This document shows positions 16,290 to 24,634 of a DNA stretch of 54,595 nucleotides, in pieces. Location of the stretch: positions 1 to 54,595 of the forward strand of contig NZ_FRFA01000022.1 in assembly GCF_900143535.1 (NCBI RefSeq), in the 5' to 3' direction. The DNA comes from Tateyamaria sp. Alg231-49. Its GTDB lineage: Bacteria > Pseudomonadota > Alphaproteobacteria > Rhodobacterales > Rhodobacteraceae. The stretch's first letter is position 1. The number at the start of each line of letters is the position of its first letter. The notes beneath the pieces were generated by a model. The model ran no database searches, was not told the DNA's origin, and saw only the letters and a program-made list of their open reading frames with translations. Position numbers and translations under genes: made by a program.

Positions 16290-17674
16290 CGCACATGGCC
16301 AACAAGACAAACCAACTGCCCAGCTTTGGCAAAACTGACCCGACTGACCACGTCAGCGAGACAGCCATTGCCACGCACCGATTTACGGAGGCCGCGTTGG
16401 TTAAGCATAAGCGTGAAGGGCTGGTTTTAGCCCTGCGCGCCCGTTGGATCGCGCTTGCCGTGTTGGCCGTCATGCTGCCGTTGCTCAATCCCAGAATTGA
16501 GGTTCTGTATCACGAGTTTCTGCTGCTCCTACTGGCTTTGAATGGATACCTGCAATGGCGCTTTGGCGCTATAGGTCGAAACCGGGTGGAACCTTTTTTG
16601 CTCTTTTTCGATCTGTTGATCATGACACTTGGGGTTGGACTGCCAAACCCCTTCACCACCTCTGAATGGCCCGATGCGACGCTCTTTCGCTTTAACAACT
16701 TCATCTTTTTCTACATCATTCTTGCTGGTGCAACGTTGATGTACTCGTGGCGAACAATCGTAACAGTGGGGACTTGGACAGCGATCTTGTGGATTTCGGC
16801 GGCGATCTGCGTTTGGGTGTGGGGCAATAATGAACCCGAATTGACCCAGACCGTGACAGAGGCGTTGGGAACGGAGAAAGGTTACCATATCCTGCTCGAT
16901 CCGAACGCGGTTCAGTTTGACATCCGTTTTAAAGAAATCGTTGTATTTCTGATTGTCTCAGCGACACTCGCCATCTCCGTTCAGCGTTTTTATCGCCTGA
17001 TCCTCGGTAATGCGGAACTAGAACGAGAACGTGCGAACCTGTCGCGTTATTTCTCTCCAAATGTGGTGGATGAACTGTCGCAGCGCGATGAGGCGCTGGG
17101 GACAGTGAGGGAGCAGAATGCTGCGGTTCTGTTTATCGATCTGATAGGATTCACCAGCTTTGCAGCAGAAAGATCCGCGCGCGAGGTTATCAATACGCTC
17201 CGCATCTTTCATGGGCGGATGGAGGCATGCGTGTTCCGCAATGAAGGGACCCTTGACAAGTATCTGGGGGATGGGCTGATGGCGACCTTTGGAACCCCCC
17301 TTGCAGGTAAGAACGATGTCGCTCGCGCCTTGGCCTGCGCCTCGGATATGCTTGAGGCAGTTGAGGATTTGAACGCGCAGCGCCGAGCCTCCGGGGAGGA
17401 GGAGTTGCGCGCTGGCATTGGTGTGCACTTTGGACCGGTGGTTGTCGGTGATATAGGCTCCAATAGGCTAGAGTTCGCGGTGATCGGAAACACCGTCAAT
17501 GTGGCCAGCCGGATGGAGGGACTAACTCGCCCTTTGCGCCAACGCTTGATCCTCAGCGATGAGGCTTTTGCTGAGGCGCAAAAGCAGGGGGCAGATGTGG
17601 AGGGTTTCAAACCGGTTGCCGACCAAACAATCCGCGGGATCAAGGGGAATGTAACTGTCTGGGCACTGTCATAA
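16286..17674 (+). CDS. Membrane-anchored class III adenylate/guanylate cyclase
   Basis: A 462-residue protein with about six membrane helices in the N-terminal half (48-232), a linker helix (ELERERANLSRYFSPNVVDELS) and a C-terminal class III cyclase catalytic domain (about 278-440). Metal-binding aspartates are Asp285 (FIDLIGF) and Asp329 (LGDG). Lys325 sits at the purine-selecting position. The transition-state Asn405 and Arg409 are in NTVNVASR. The usual IGDTVN motif reads IGNTVN here (Asn402), replacing the second purine-contact residue, so the nucleotide substrate should be tested rather than assumed. It starts at GTG 16286, overlapping the cytochrome stop by four bases; an ATG at 16295 is an alternative. 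The coupled cytochrome c lipoprotein may provide input. Confidence 0.9.
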   Translation: MTHMANKTNQLPSFGKTDPTDHVSETAIATHRFTEAALVKHKREGLVLALRARWIALAVLAVMLPLLNPRIEVLYHEFLLLLLALNGYLQWRFGAIGRNRVEPFLLFFDLLIMTLGVGLPNPFTTSEWPDATLFRFNNFIFFYIILAGATLMYSWRTIVTVGTWTAILWISAAICVWVWGNNEPELTQTVTEALGTEKGYHILLDPNAVQFDIRFKEIVVFLIVSATLAISVQRFYRLILGNAELERERANLSRYFSPNVVDELSQRDEALGTVREQNAAVLFIDLIGFTSFAAERSAREVINTLRIFHGRMEACVFRNEGTLDKYLGDGLMATFGTPLAGKNDVARALACASDMLEAVEDLNAQRRASGEEELRAGIGVHFGPVVVGDIGSNRLEFAVIGNTVNVASRMEGLTRPLRQRLILSDEAFAEAQKQGADVEGFKPVADQTIRGIKGNVTVWALS

Positions 17675-17844
17675 ATTCCTGATTGTGCCTGAAGAGGGCG
17701 GCTGTACATCTTCCCCAATTAAGTAGCGTCCCTATGGTTAGGCCTATGGTAAGCGTCCGGTGAACCCGGCGCTTATCTAGCGTTCAGATTTTGGGCGATG
17801 AATGTATGTGGAAGAATAGGTCAAATACCCATTTTTTCCGGCCT

Positions 17845-17860
17845 CTATCCTTTTTGGACA
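17845..17860. promoter_or_regulatory. Degenerate copy of the TATCC/GGATA inverted repeat
   Basis: CTATCC, five T residues, then GGACA: one arm is intact, the other has one mismatch and the spacer is one base longer. It lies 92 to 107 bases before the small gene at 17952. Support is weak without the two better copies. Confidence 0.25.
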
Positions 17861-17951
17861 TTTCACTTAAGCCAATAATGTCCCATTCCGGAGCATAACA
17901 AATGCAAAAGGGCGCAATAGCCTGGAATTTGGCGGCCTAAAAGAAAACCAA

Positions 17952-18194
17952 ATGAGTGAACAACTGAAACACCTCCGCCGGGTAGACACATTGATGGCAG
18001 CCGACAACATTGCCGTGACAGCCATCAAATACACCTTTGAAGGCGATCTGTCCGACAGCCCTAACCAAAACGCCTCCGCTAGAGCGCACCCGCTCTTTCC
18101 AGCCTACCTGCAAGCGGCAGCTCTCCAGATAGCTGCCGACGATATAGTCACGGCACTGACTGCAAGAGCAGATCGATTTCTTGAGCAAGCATGA
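17952..18194 (+). CDS. Small hypothetical protein
   Basis: An 80-residue open frame starting MSEQLKHLRRVDTLMAADNI and ending in an amphipathic helical segment (AYLQAAALQIAADDIVTALT). There is no signal peptide, membrane segment or motif I recognise. The ribosome site is weak (AAAGAAAA). A nearly as long frame runs on the other strand, but the plus frame has the more protein-like composition. It could be a small helical regulator; I cannot assign a function. Confidence 0.45.
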   Translation: MSEQLKHLRRVDTLMAADNIAVTAIKYTFEGDLSDSPNQNASARAHPLFPAYLQAAALQIAADDIVTALTARADRFLEQA

Positions 18195-18251
18195 CCCTGA
18201 AAACCTAGGCTACACTCGCTTGATCGATCACCCGCGCGATCCAATCATCAG

Positions 18252-18404
18252 TTAGTCTGCAAACTTAACAGTCGTTCGGTTGATGATTTCAATCTCGCTA
18301 GCAAAAGACTGATAGTCTGAATTTTTAGCGAGTGCTTCGTAAGTCTTTTCTATGGCATCGATCGAAGGATATCTCAAGCGATGTACTGTTTCCTCACTGT
18401 CAGG
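18252..18404 (-). pseudogene. Remnant of a small protein gene (3' end only)
   Basis: On the minus strand, 50 codons run open between two stops with no ATG or strong start. The translation is protein-like, with segments such as EETVHRLRYPSIDAIEKTYE and NSDYQSFASEIEIINRTTVK. The arrangement of hydrophobic, Tyr-Gln and Arg-Thr residues recalls the C-terminal half of a ferredoxin-like (NIPSNAP or DUF1330-type) small protein, but that is a guess. The 5' part is missing, so it is probably a broken gene in front of the kinase. Confidence 0.4.
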
Positions 18405-18453
18405 TCAGTGACTGGTTCGAAGTGGTCTCACAGCTCCGATGGAATAGATGGGA

Positions 18454-18467
18454 TATCCTAATGGATA
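18454..18467. promoter_or_regulatory. TATCC-N4-GGATA inverted repeat upstream of the histidine kinase
   Basis: Perfect 5-bp arms with a four-base spacer (TAAT), 76 to 89 bases before the kinase start, matching the core in front of the stress-protein gene. A dimeric transcription factor site is the simplest reading; no regulator for it is encoded nearby. Confidence 0.45.
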
Positions 18468-18542
18468 GGTGGTTTATACGATTCCCCCCCCAAACACCGG
18501 TTCCTAGACGTTATATGTTCGGCGTCTTATGGGGAGGCTAAT

Positions 18543-21170
18543 GTGTCTGATCGACTACGATTTCTTGCGCCATTCTGGAACACGATAAATAGAGTTCGTA
18601 TTTACATTTTTCTGGGCATGATGGTTGTCATTTCAACACCATTGATCCTCTTGATGCAAAATAGTTACGACCTTGCTTACCAGCGAGAGCTGAACAAGGT
18701 CGAGCAATCGCACCTTGTTATAGCCGACAACCTGGCTTCGACCTTGCAACGCTATGCGACCGACCTCGAAGCAACATTTGATTTCGTCGTTGCAAACCAT
18801 GGCCTTGCGTATGCGCGCGGGTCTATGGATCAGCTCCTTGAAGCTTACAGTTTTCGAATGGTGGCTGCGTTCAATTCCGGCGATGAAACGGGCGAACTAT
18901 TGTACGCTAGGGAGTTTGCGCTTCCTCCTAAGCCAGTTCTAGACAACCTTCGCCAAACCGCAGTTGGCGATAGTGCGACCTTTTCAGGGGTCCAACAGTC
19001 GCCAGATGGGCCCGTCATCTACATCACTCGTTTGTCTCCAACAGGCACGTTCCTGGTCGGAGCTATCGATACAAGTTTCCTGATTGCGCAGCAAGCTGAC
19101 ATCACCTTTGGCGAGCGCGGGCACGCGATGATTGTTGACCAAGAAGGGCGTGTTATGGCGCACCCGAAAAAAGAGTGGGTTGAAACGTCCAAAGACGCAT
19201 CCGGACTTGAAGTTGTCCAACGCATGACATCCGGGCAAACCGGAGTAATGCAGTTCTACGCGCCGCCGTTCAAGGCCGACGTGATTGCAGGATACACCTC
19301 AGTTACATCCACAGGGTGGGGAGCAATGGTACCTCAGCCGATTTCCGAACTCGAGGATGCGGCAAGTGTCGAAGCAACCAGCGTTATTTACATCTTGCTT
19401 TTGTTATTCTTGTTGGCCGCCTTGGCCAGCTGGATCCTTTCGGGTTTGATTGCGCGTCCCATTCACAGCCTTTCGCAAGTTGTTGTTGAAGTTCGGGGCG
19501 GCAACCTGTCGGCACGGGTTCCCAAATTTAACCCTCTAACTCCAAGGGAATTGATATCTTTACGAAGTGTGTTCAATGGTTTGTTGGACAGCTGGTCAGA
19601 CAATAGGGCTCTGCTGGAAAGCTCTCTGGAAGCGGCAAAAGAAGCCAACATGCGCAAGTCCAAGGCCATTTCAGTGCTTAGCCATGAAATGCGTACGCCA
19701 CTGAATGGTGTCGTCGGAGCGGTGGACCTTCTTGAACAGACTGATTTGACCGACTTACAAAAAAAGTATCTAGGGTTCGTAAACACTTCGTCCAACACAC
19801 TCCTCAAACACGTCAACAACGTACTTGAGGTCAGCAGGCTCGACAGCAGCAAAGTCAAACTTGAAAAGGAGCGTGTCGACCTTTCAGAATTGATGCGCGA
19901 TATTGTTCAAGAAAACTCTGCACAAGCCGAGCGTTCCGGCAGTGGAATTTCCGTCAGCTTTGCGTCTGGTATGCCGCGTAATGTCGAGACTGACGCAGGG
20001 TTGCTGCGTAAAATCGCTGCAAATCTGGTCGGGAATGCGGTCAAATTTGCACCAGGCACCCACATCGATGTTCTGTTGGGCTTTGATCCAAACGGCATTC
20101 TGGAGATTGTCGTTAAGGACAACGGTCCAGGGATCAGCACGGCTGATATCGAAAGCGCCTTTGAACCATTCACGGTGCTCGACGCATCATATGGACGCAA
20201 TTCTGAAGGTACCGGTCTGGGACTGAGCATAGTAGCGATGGCCGTCGACGCGTTGGATGGTCAGATAGCATTAAACAGTGAAGTCGGTGCGGGATGCGAA
20301 TTCCGTGTGCAAATTCCAGTTGCGATCGTTGAAAACTGTATGCAACTCGCCGGTGGCGATAGTGTTAATTCCCTGTTGCCGCATGACTATCTCAAGCAAG
20401 TCGACATAGCCGAGCGTAAGCATGTTCTTGTTGTCGACGACAACGAAATAAATCGTCTTGTACTAATCGAGATGCTTCAAAGGCTGGGGCACCGCGTTTC
20501 TACGGCCGATGACGGGCCAGATGCTCTGGAAGTGGCAATGGCAGAGCGCTTTGACCTGATCCTTATGGATATCAGCATGCCAGGTATGGACGGCACAGAA
20601 GTCGCTCGATCACTGCGTGACCATGATGGCCCAAACCGGGGCACAAAGATCATCGCCCAAACCGCACACACCAGTCCAGAGGATCGAGACAGGATCTTTG
20701 CCGCCAAAATGCAGGGTATCTTTACAAAACCCGTATCGATTGATGAGCTTCGGACGACCTTGAATGGCGTTGAAAACGGCGACGGCTTGGTATGTTTCGA
20801 TGACGAAGCTACACAATCGGTGCTGGAACTGGCGCCGCTTCAAATTTTGGTTTCAGCAACAGGCCTAAGAGCTACCAACAGGAGCTTGAACGAACTGTTT
20901 GACGAGGCATCGTTAATCGTTGGCAAATTGAAATCGTGCGCGCCGTCAGATTTGAACGACGGCACCGTAATCTCGCGGGTCCACAACACATCTGGTGCAT
21001 GCGCCACTCTGGGCGCCTACCTGCTGCACAGTAATTTTTCTAAAATCGAAGAATGTCTCAAGCGTGGCTCAATGAGTTCATCAAGAGATTTGCTTGAGGC
21101 CGCAGAACGCGCGATAGTGAAAACGCGCAATGCTGCCTCGAACTTATTATCTCAATTGGAACATGCGTAA
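18543..21170 (+). CDS. Hybrid sensor histidine kinase with Cache, HAMP, receiver and Hpt parts
   Basis: An 875-residue membrane sensor. A first membrane helix lies at about 18-38, a periplasmic Cache-like sensor at about 40-275, and a second membrane helix at about 281-299. HAMP follows to about 355, then HisKA with phospho-acceptor His381 in SHEMRTPLNG. The ATP-binding domain has NLVGNAVKF near 494, DNGPGIS near 526 and GTGLGLSI near 556. The receiver has VVDDNEINR near 630 and phospho-acceptor Asp676 in LMDISMPGMDG. A C-terminal Hpt-like helical bundle has His814 in RVHNTSGACATLGA. All phosphorelay residues appear present, so it should be able to run a full His-Asp-His relay to an unlinked response regulator. 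The GTG at 18543 is preferred because GGGGAGG lies five bases upstream. It stands alone, with no response regulator gene next to it. Confidence 0.93.
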   Translation: MSDRLRFLAPFWNTINRVRIYIFLGMMVVISTPLILLMQNSYDLAYQRELNKVEQSHLVIADNLASTLQRYATDLEATFDFVVANHGLAYARGSMDQLLEAYSFRMVAAFNSGDETGELLYAREFALPPKPVLDNLRQTAVGDSATFSGVQQSPDGPVIYITRLSPTGTFLVGAIDTSFLIAQQADITFGERGHAMIVDQEGRVMAHPKKEWVETSKDASGLEVVQRMTSGQTGVMQFYAPPFKADVIAGYTSVTSTGWGAMVPQPISELEDAASVEATSVIYILLLLFLLAALASWILSGLIARPIHSLSQVVVEVRGGNLSARVPKFNPLTPRELISLRSVFNGLLDSWSDNRALLESSLEAAKEANMRKSKAISVLSHEMRTPLNGVVGAVDLLEQTDLTDLQKKYLGFVNTSSNTLLKHVNNVLEVSRLDSSKVKLEKERVDLSELMRDIVQENSAQAERSGSGISVSFASGMPRNVETDAGLLRKIAANLVGNAVKFAPGTHIDVLLGFDPNGILEIVVKDNGPGISTADIESAFEPFTVLDASYGRNSEGTGLGLSIVAMAVDALDGQIALNSEVGAGCEFRVQIPVAIVENCMQLAGGDSVNSLLPHDYLKQVDIAERKHVLVVDDNEINRLVLIEMLQRLGHRVSTADDGPDALEVAMAERFDLILMDISMPGMDGTEVARSLRDHDGPNRGTKIIAQTAHTSPEDRDRIFAAKMQGIFTKPVSIDELRTTLNGVENGDGLVCFDDEATQSVLELAPLQILVSATGLRATNRSLNELFDEASLIVGKLKSCAPSDLNDGTVISRVHNTSGACATLGAYLLHSNFSKIEECLKRGSMSSSRDLLEAAERAIVKTRNAASNLLSQLEHA

Positions 21171-21657
21171 CGAAATCCTATCGTCCAATTGTGGGTGTGT
21201 CCTTATCATTTAAGTTTTGTGGGGAAATCAAAGGTTCACAAGGGCATCCATTTGCGATCATCTTGTTCTAGCAGGTGGTGCAATGAGCCATCAAATCCCT
21301 CGCTGAGCAGGTTTAACCGCAGACGCGACCCACATATGATAGTCATTCGCCATACGAAGAGATCCGGCGGATTTGTCCGCATGGAGGTCACTTGTGGACG
21401 ATGCGGCGAACGGCCTTTTTCGCTTCCCGACGGATACTGCGCAAACTACGAAAGAGTAGAGTGGGCTCGGAGCGGTCATCTGACGGTTTTGGTCGGTTGA
21501 CCGGTGCCAGCCCCAAAGCGGTCATAGCGAGAAACGGCGGAGTTTGGTCAGAGCGGACCTTCGCGTTGCTTCTGTTGTGTGACCGGCAAGCGGGACTTTG
21601 CTGCCTTCCGCGTCAACAAATGGTATTGCTAGCTTCGAAGTTGGGGAGGGCAGAACA
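21171..21657. other. Gap of 487 bp with repeat-like text, no gene seen
   Basis: Only short mutually overlapping frames occur. Bases 21465-21570 have several GAGCGGTC/GAGCGGACCTTCGC phrases like the dispersed intergenic repeat. The segment ends in the ribosome site of the methyltransferase gene. Confidence 0.5.
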
Positions 21658-22455
21658 TTGACGGACGAACCATTCTACAAATCCCATTGGCGGAACATCG
21701 ATCCCGAGAGGATGCCCGCGTACCGGCACGGTTTTGGTTGGGATGAGGCGACGGAAAAACTATACCACCCCGCCGATATCGCTGCTGGGCAATCGGTCGC
21801 TGACTTCGGGTGTGGTCCCGGCAAAGTTTCTGTGGCGCTCGCTAAGAAAGTTGGATCGGGTGGACACGTCCATGCGATCGACATCAACAGGGAATTTCTA
21901 GACTTAACCAAAGAGAATGCCGCTGCCGCAGGGGTGTCGGGTCAAGTTACAACTCACTTGAATGACGGTGTTTCGCTCCCCATCGAAAATGCATCCCTAG
22001 ATCGGATAACGGCTCGAAACGCCATCATGTATGTTGATGAGCCAGTCGAGACACTTAGAGAGTTTCATCGAGTTCTTCGCCCGGGAGGGTTGGCACACGC
22101 AATCGACGGTGACTGGTACATGATGGTCGCTGAACCTGTTGCACATGGCCCATGGAGAGCTTTCGTTGAGGCGGCTTCTCACGCGTGCCGCAACTCGGAC
22201 ATGGGAAGAAAACTTTTCGGAGCGTTCGTAGTGGCTGGGTTTCAAGATGTAAGAGTTTCAATCGTTGCTAATGCAGACGTTGACGGCCGGCTGCTCGGCA
22301 TGATCCGTAATATGGCGAAATACGCATTGGAAAGTCGAGCTATCGACCGCGAGGCGGTTGTTAAGGTTGTTTCCGAAATTGAGCGTGCACATGCCAGCGG
22401 GTTATACTTGGTTGTTTCCCCTCAGTTTGTGGTCACCGGAAGAAAACCAGATTAG
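21658..22455 (+). CDS. SAM-dependent methyltransferase (class I)
   Basis: About 265 residues with the class I SAM fold: motif I VADFGCGPGKVSVALAKKVG, acidic motif II HAIDINREF, motif III-like NAIMYVDEP and the HRVLRPGGLAHAID segment typical of UbiE/Methyltransf_11-type enzymes. I choose the TTG at 21658, which follows GGGGAGGG by about seven bases; upstream codons in the same frame have no ribosome site. No neighbour points to a substrate, and the gene stands alone. An inverted repeat 43 bases after the stop may end its transcript. Confidence 0.85.
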   Translation: MTDEPFYKSHWRNIDPERMPAYRHGFGWDEATEKLYHPADIAAGQSVADFGCGPGKVSVALAKKVGSGGHVHAIDINREFLDLTKENAAAAGVSGQVTTHLNDGVSLPIENASLDRITARNAIMYVDEPVETLREFHRVLRPGGLAHAIDGDWYMMVAEPVAHGPWRAFVEAASHACRNSDMGRKLFGAFVVAGFQDVRVSIVANADVDGRLLGMIRNMAKYALESRAIDREAVVKVVSEIERAHASGLYLVVSPQFVVTGRKPD

Positions 22456-22497
22456 GGGATGGGCGACCTAACATATCGCGGTCACTTTGGTCTCAGA

Positions 22498-22530
22498 GCA
22501 GTCATCCGAGTGTTTTAGTTGGATGACTGC
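22498..22530. terminator. Inverted repeat after the methyltransferase gene
   Basis: Perfect 10-bp arms, GCAGTCATCC and GGATGACTGC, around a 13-base loop. There is no T-run directly after either arm, so it may be a factor-dependent stop or simply part of the dispersed intergenic repeat, which contains GCAGTC and GACTGC in the same order near 14895-14931. Confidence 0.35.
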
Positions 22531-22577
22531 AATGTCGCAGTATGCGGTCATTGGTGATGGCCATTCCTTGGTTTTGG

Positions 22578-22793
22578 TCAAACGTCTCGCGAGCTACTTT
22601 GCCCGAGGAGAGAGATCGCAGAGGCAAGCAGCCGTCTTGCTTCATAAAGGTCACGCTGACCAGACATCAGGTTTGGAGGCAGCGCGCCAATCTTCTCAGA
22701 ATGCCGGATTGAGACTATCAATCTGGCTTCAGCCTCATGTGCGGCTTTGAGCGTCGCGTTTACTGCAGACCAATCTGACATTGAATTCTTCAT
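22578..22793 (-). CDS. Small hypothetical protein downstream of the DUF5681-like gene
   Basis: About 71 residues from the ATG at 22793, which lies two bases after the stop of the upstream gene. It is mostly helical (MSDWSAVNATLKAAHEAEAR and a C-terminal EARRLLASAISLL), with no membrane segment. The tight spacing argues for co-translation with the DUF5681-like protein, so the pair probably acts together. Function unknown. Confidence 0.5.
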   Translation of the reverse strand: MKNSMSDWSAVNATLKAAHEAEARLIVSIRHSEKIGALPPNLMSGQRDLYEARRLLASAISLLGQSSSRDV

Positions 22794-22795
22794 CG

Positions 22796-23323
22796 CTAGT
22801 CGGTCCCGCCCAATCGGCCCCATTTTGGCAACAAAGACTTGTCTACCGTTGCGTATGTTTTGGAAGTCTGTCGCAAGGCTTCTACTTCTGCCCGCAGCTT
22901 CGCTAGCTCTTCAAACCCCTTCAGCTGAATGTGACGGCCTAAAATTTCCTGCAGCGATTTTGCCTGATGCAGGCTAATTTCGCCCCGAGCCGCTGCGATG
23001 GCAATGCGCTCTGAGGAACCAACGATATCTGGAACTGTCGTAAGTCTGTGATCATCGCCCAATTGAACGAAATCCGAACGCCCCGGCGGCCTGACGCGAT
23101 CTATGAGCCACTGGGCAATAGCCGGGTTCCCAGCATCCAGCTCATCAGAAATGATGTCCGTTGCCCGTCCCAGCATCCGCTCAAGTTGTTCGCTCGCAAG
23201 TTTTGATGCGCGTGCTTTGATGCCTTTGGCTCCCGGCGGTCGACCGGGAGACTTAGGCGGCTTGTGTCCGGGTAGGAACTTGCCGTCCGGGCCACGTTTG
23301 GACTGCTTTTCGTCGTGAGGCAT
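22796..23323 (-). CDS. DUF5681-like protein
   Basis: A 175-residue protein with a basic Gly/Pro-rich N-terminus (RGPDGKFLPGHKPPKSPGRP) that matches the DUF5681 pattern (GRFxxGxSGNPxGRP). A helical middle part and a C-terminal coiled-coil-like segment (FEELAKLRAEVEALRQT) follow. DUF5681 proteins are common in mobile and prophage-like regions and have been compared with small terminase-like or DNA-binding proteins, but a role is not established. It is followed at two bases by a small partner gene. Confidence 0.65.
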   Translation of the reverse strand: MPHDEKQSKRGPDGKFLPGHKPPKSPGRPPGAKGIKARASKLASEQLERMLGRATDIISDELDAGNPAIAQWLIDRVRPPGRSDFVQLGDDHRLTTVPDIVGSSERIAIAAARGEISLHQAKSLQEILGRHIQLKGFEELAKLRAEVEALRQTSKTYATVDKSLLPKWGRLGGTD

Positions 23324-23552
23324 TGAACCGTCAATTTCGCCATTTATACGTCAATGATGCTGACCTTATATATCTTTGCTTACTATTTGTCATTGGCCGA
23401 GAGTGGCTTTTTCGTGCCCATCGACGTTTTTGTGACGTGAAAATCATCTTTAAGATGGGCCCATAGGTGGGCCGGTTGGCGATAAGGAAAATATTAACGT
23501 TAAAAATCATAAAATCATTATTTATACATGGCGGACTTCGTCTTCGTCATTT

Positions 23553-23813
23553 TCACTGAAAAATCAGTGATTTAGCTGATCCGCCGGTCAAGGGTAGATC
23601 GGCTTTCTTTTTGACCGTGTCTCTTGAGTGTCTCGAATAGAAATGAATCGAACCCTCCCAGACGTCGACCATGGCGGCCCTGGAGGGCAGACCGCGCTCA
23701 GGCAGTTTGCCGTGCCACAAGCCCGCTGAGATGCTGTCTAGGAAGTGCCCTGGACGCCGGTAGTCTGGGCTGACGCCGCAATGCCGATTTTTGCGCGGAG
23801 GTGGCGTGGTCAC
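23553..23813 (-). CDS. Uncertain hypothetical protein
   Basis: An 86-codon frame with a GTG start, rich in G/C at third positions over its first two thirds. Segments such as GHFLDSISAGLWHGKLPERG and MVDVWEGSIHFYSRHSRDTV look protein-like. There is no recognisable family and no well-placed ribosome site. It starts four bases after the stop of another open stretch (23817-23996), so both could be parts of one decayed locus. Confidence 0.3.
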   Translation of the reverse strand: MTTPPPRKNRHCGVSPDYRRPGHFLDSISAGLWHGKLPERGLPSRAAMVDVWEGSIHFYSRHSRDTVKKKADLPLTGGSAKSLIFQ

Positions 23814-23816
23814 CTC

Positions 23817-23996
23817 TTACATAAGCTCGAGGTATGCGGCGGCATATGTTGCGTGGTCATGATGATGTTTATCGACCGCAGAATACCACTTGGCTGAGCT
23901 CATACCCTTGGCGCCGCCCAGCCCGAACAGCTCCGGAGAGAGATCGTGGGTCCGGTTGGTCGAGACGCCGTCCTGACAGAACTGTGTTCTGTGCTT
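23817..23996 (-). pseudogene. Open coding-like stretch without a start, probable gene remnant
   Basis: Sixty codons run open to a TAA at 23817, strongly G/C at third positions. They include THDLSPELFGLGGAKGMSSA and WYSAVDKHHHDHATYAAAYL near the C-terminus. A stop lies just upstream and the only ATG is internal (about 23896). I recognise no family. It is most simply the 3' end of a broken gene. Confidence 0.3.
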
Positions 23997-24066
23997 TTAT
24001 GAGGGCGCCCCGAAGTACCGCTTCTTTACTGGAATAAACCGTGAAACCGTTCCGATCCTCAGATGC

Positions 24067-24600
24067 CTAGGTCCGGCGTTGCTTGCGAGCCCACATGCCG
24101 AAACCGGCGATAGCGGAACTCAAAAGCAAGATGTTCATCGGAAGAGGCACAGGCGATGTGTCCACTGTCTTTTCGCCCAAACCGTAGACGGAGGCGTGTG
24201 ACAGGTCCTTTTTGCTGAACCAACCAAAGCCTTCGCTTGTGCCATCCAGCAGGAACGCGCCAAAGCCGTTGCCGGCCTTCAGCGTCACGACGACTTTGTC
24301 GTACTTGTCAAAGATGTCTTTGATGAATGACAGGCCTGAGTTGGTGCCGTTGATGGGCGCAACCTTGAATGGATCGTCGCCCCCGTCGTTCTTACCAATC
24401 AGGGTCCAGTCGGACTGGCCGAACATGGTCCAATTTTTGTCGATCTGGTTGGTGTCGTTGCCGGTAAAGCACTCGGCGCCAGCAGCGGATTGCATCCAGA
24501 AGTGGTTATTGCGATCGATCTCGCAAGATTGCAGGGAAGCTGCGCTGGCAGCCGTGGAGAGGCAAGCGGCGGCTAGGGCCGCAATGAGGAAACGTTGCAT
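24067..24600 (-). CDS. Secreted protein with VPLPA-CTERM-type sorting signal
   Basis: A 177-residue exported protein. It has an N-terminal signal peptide (QRFLIAALAAACLSTAASA) and a beta-rich body with two Cys and NWTMFGQSDWTLIGKNDGGD. It ends with SPVPLPMN, one hydrophobic helix and the basic tail ARKQRR. This tripartite end is the VPLPA-CTERM signal (an exosortase/PEP-CTERM relative), here with Met in place of the final Ala. Such proteins are processed by an exosortase and usually associate with exopolysaccharide or the cell surface. No exosortase is encoded in this window, so it must be supplied elsewhere. Confidence 0.85.
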   Translation of the reverse strand: MQRFLIAALAAACLSTAASAASLQSCEIDRNNHFWMQSAAGAECFTGNDTNQIDKNWTMFGQSDWTLIGKNDGGDDPFKVAPINGTNSGLSFIKDIFDKYDKVVVTLKAGNGFGAFLLDGTSEGFGWFSKKDLSHASVYGLGEKTVDTSPVPLPMNILLLSSAIAGFGMWARKQRRT

Positions 24601-24634
24601 TTTTTTGCTTTCTGATTTGAGAAAACGGAGCGGC

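Noticed and set aside
21189..21500. A 103-codon plus frame after the kinase gene
   Set aside because: No ribosome site, no recognisable motif, overlap with other frames and repeat-like text at its end.
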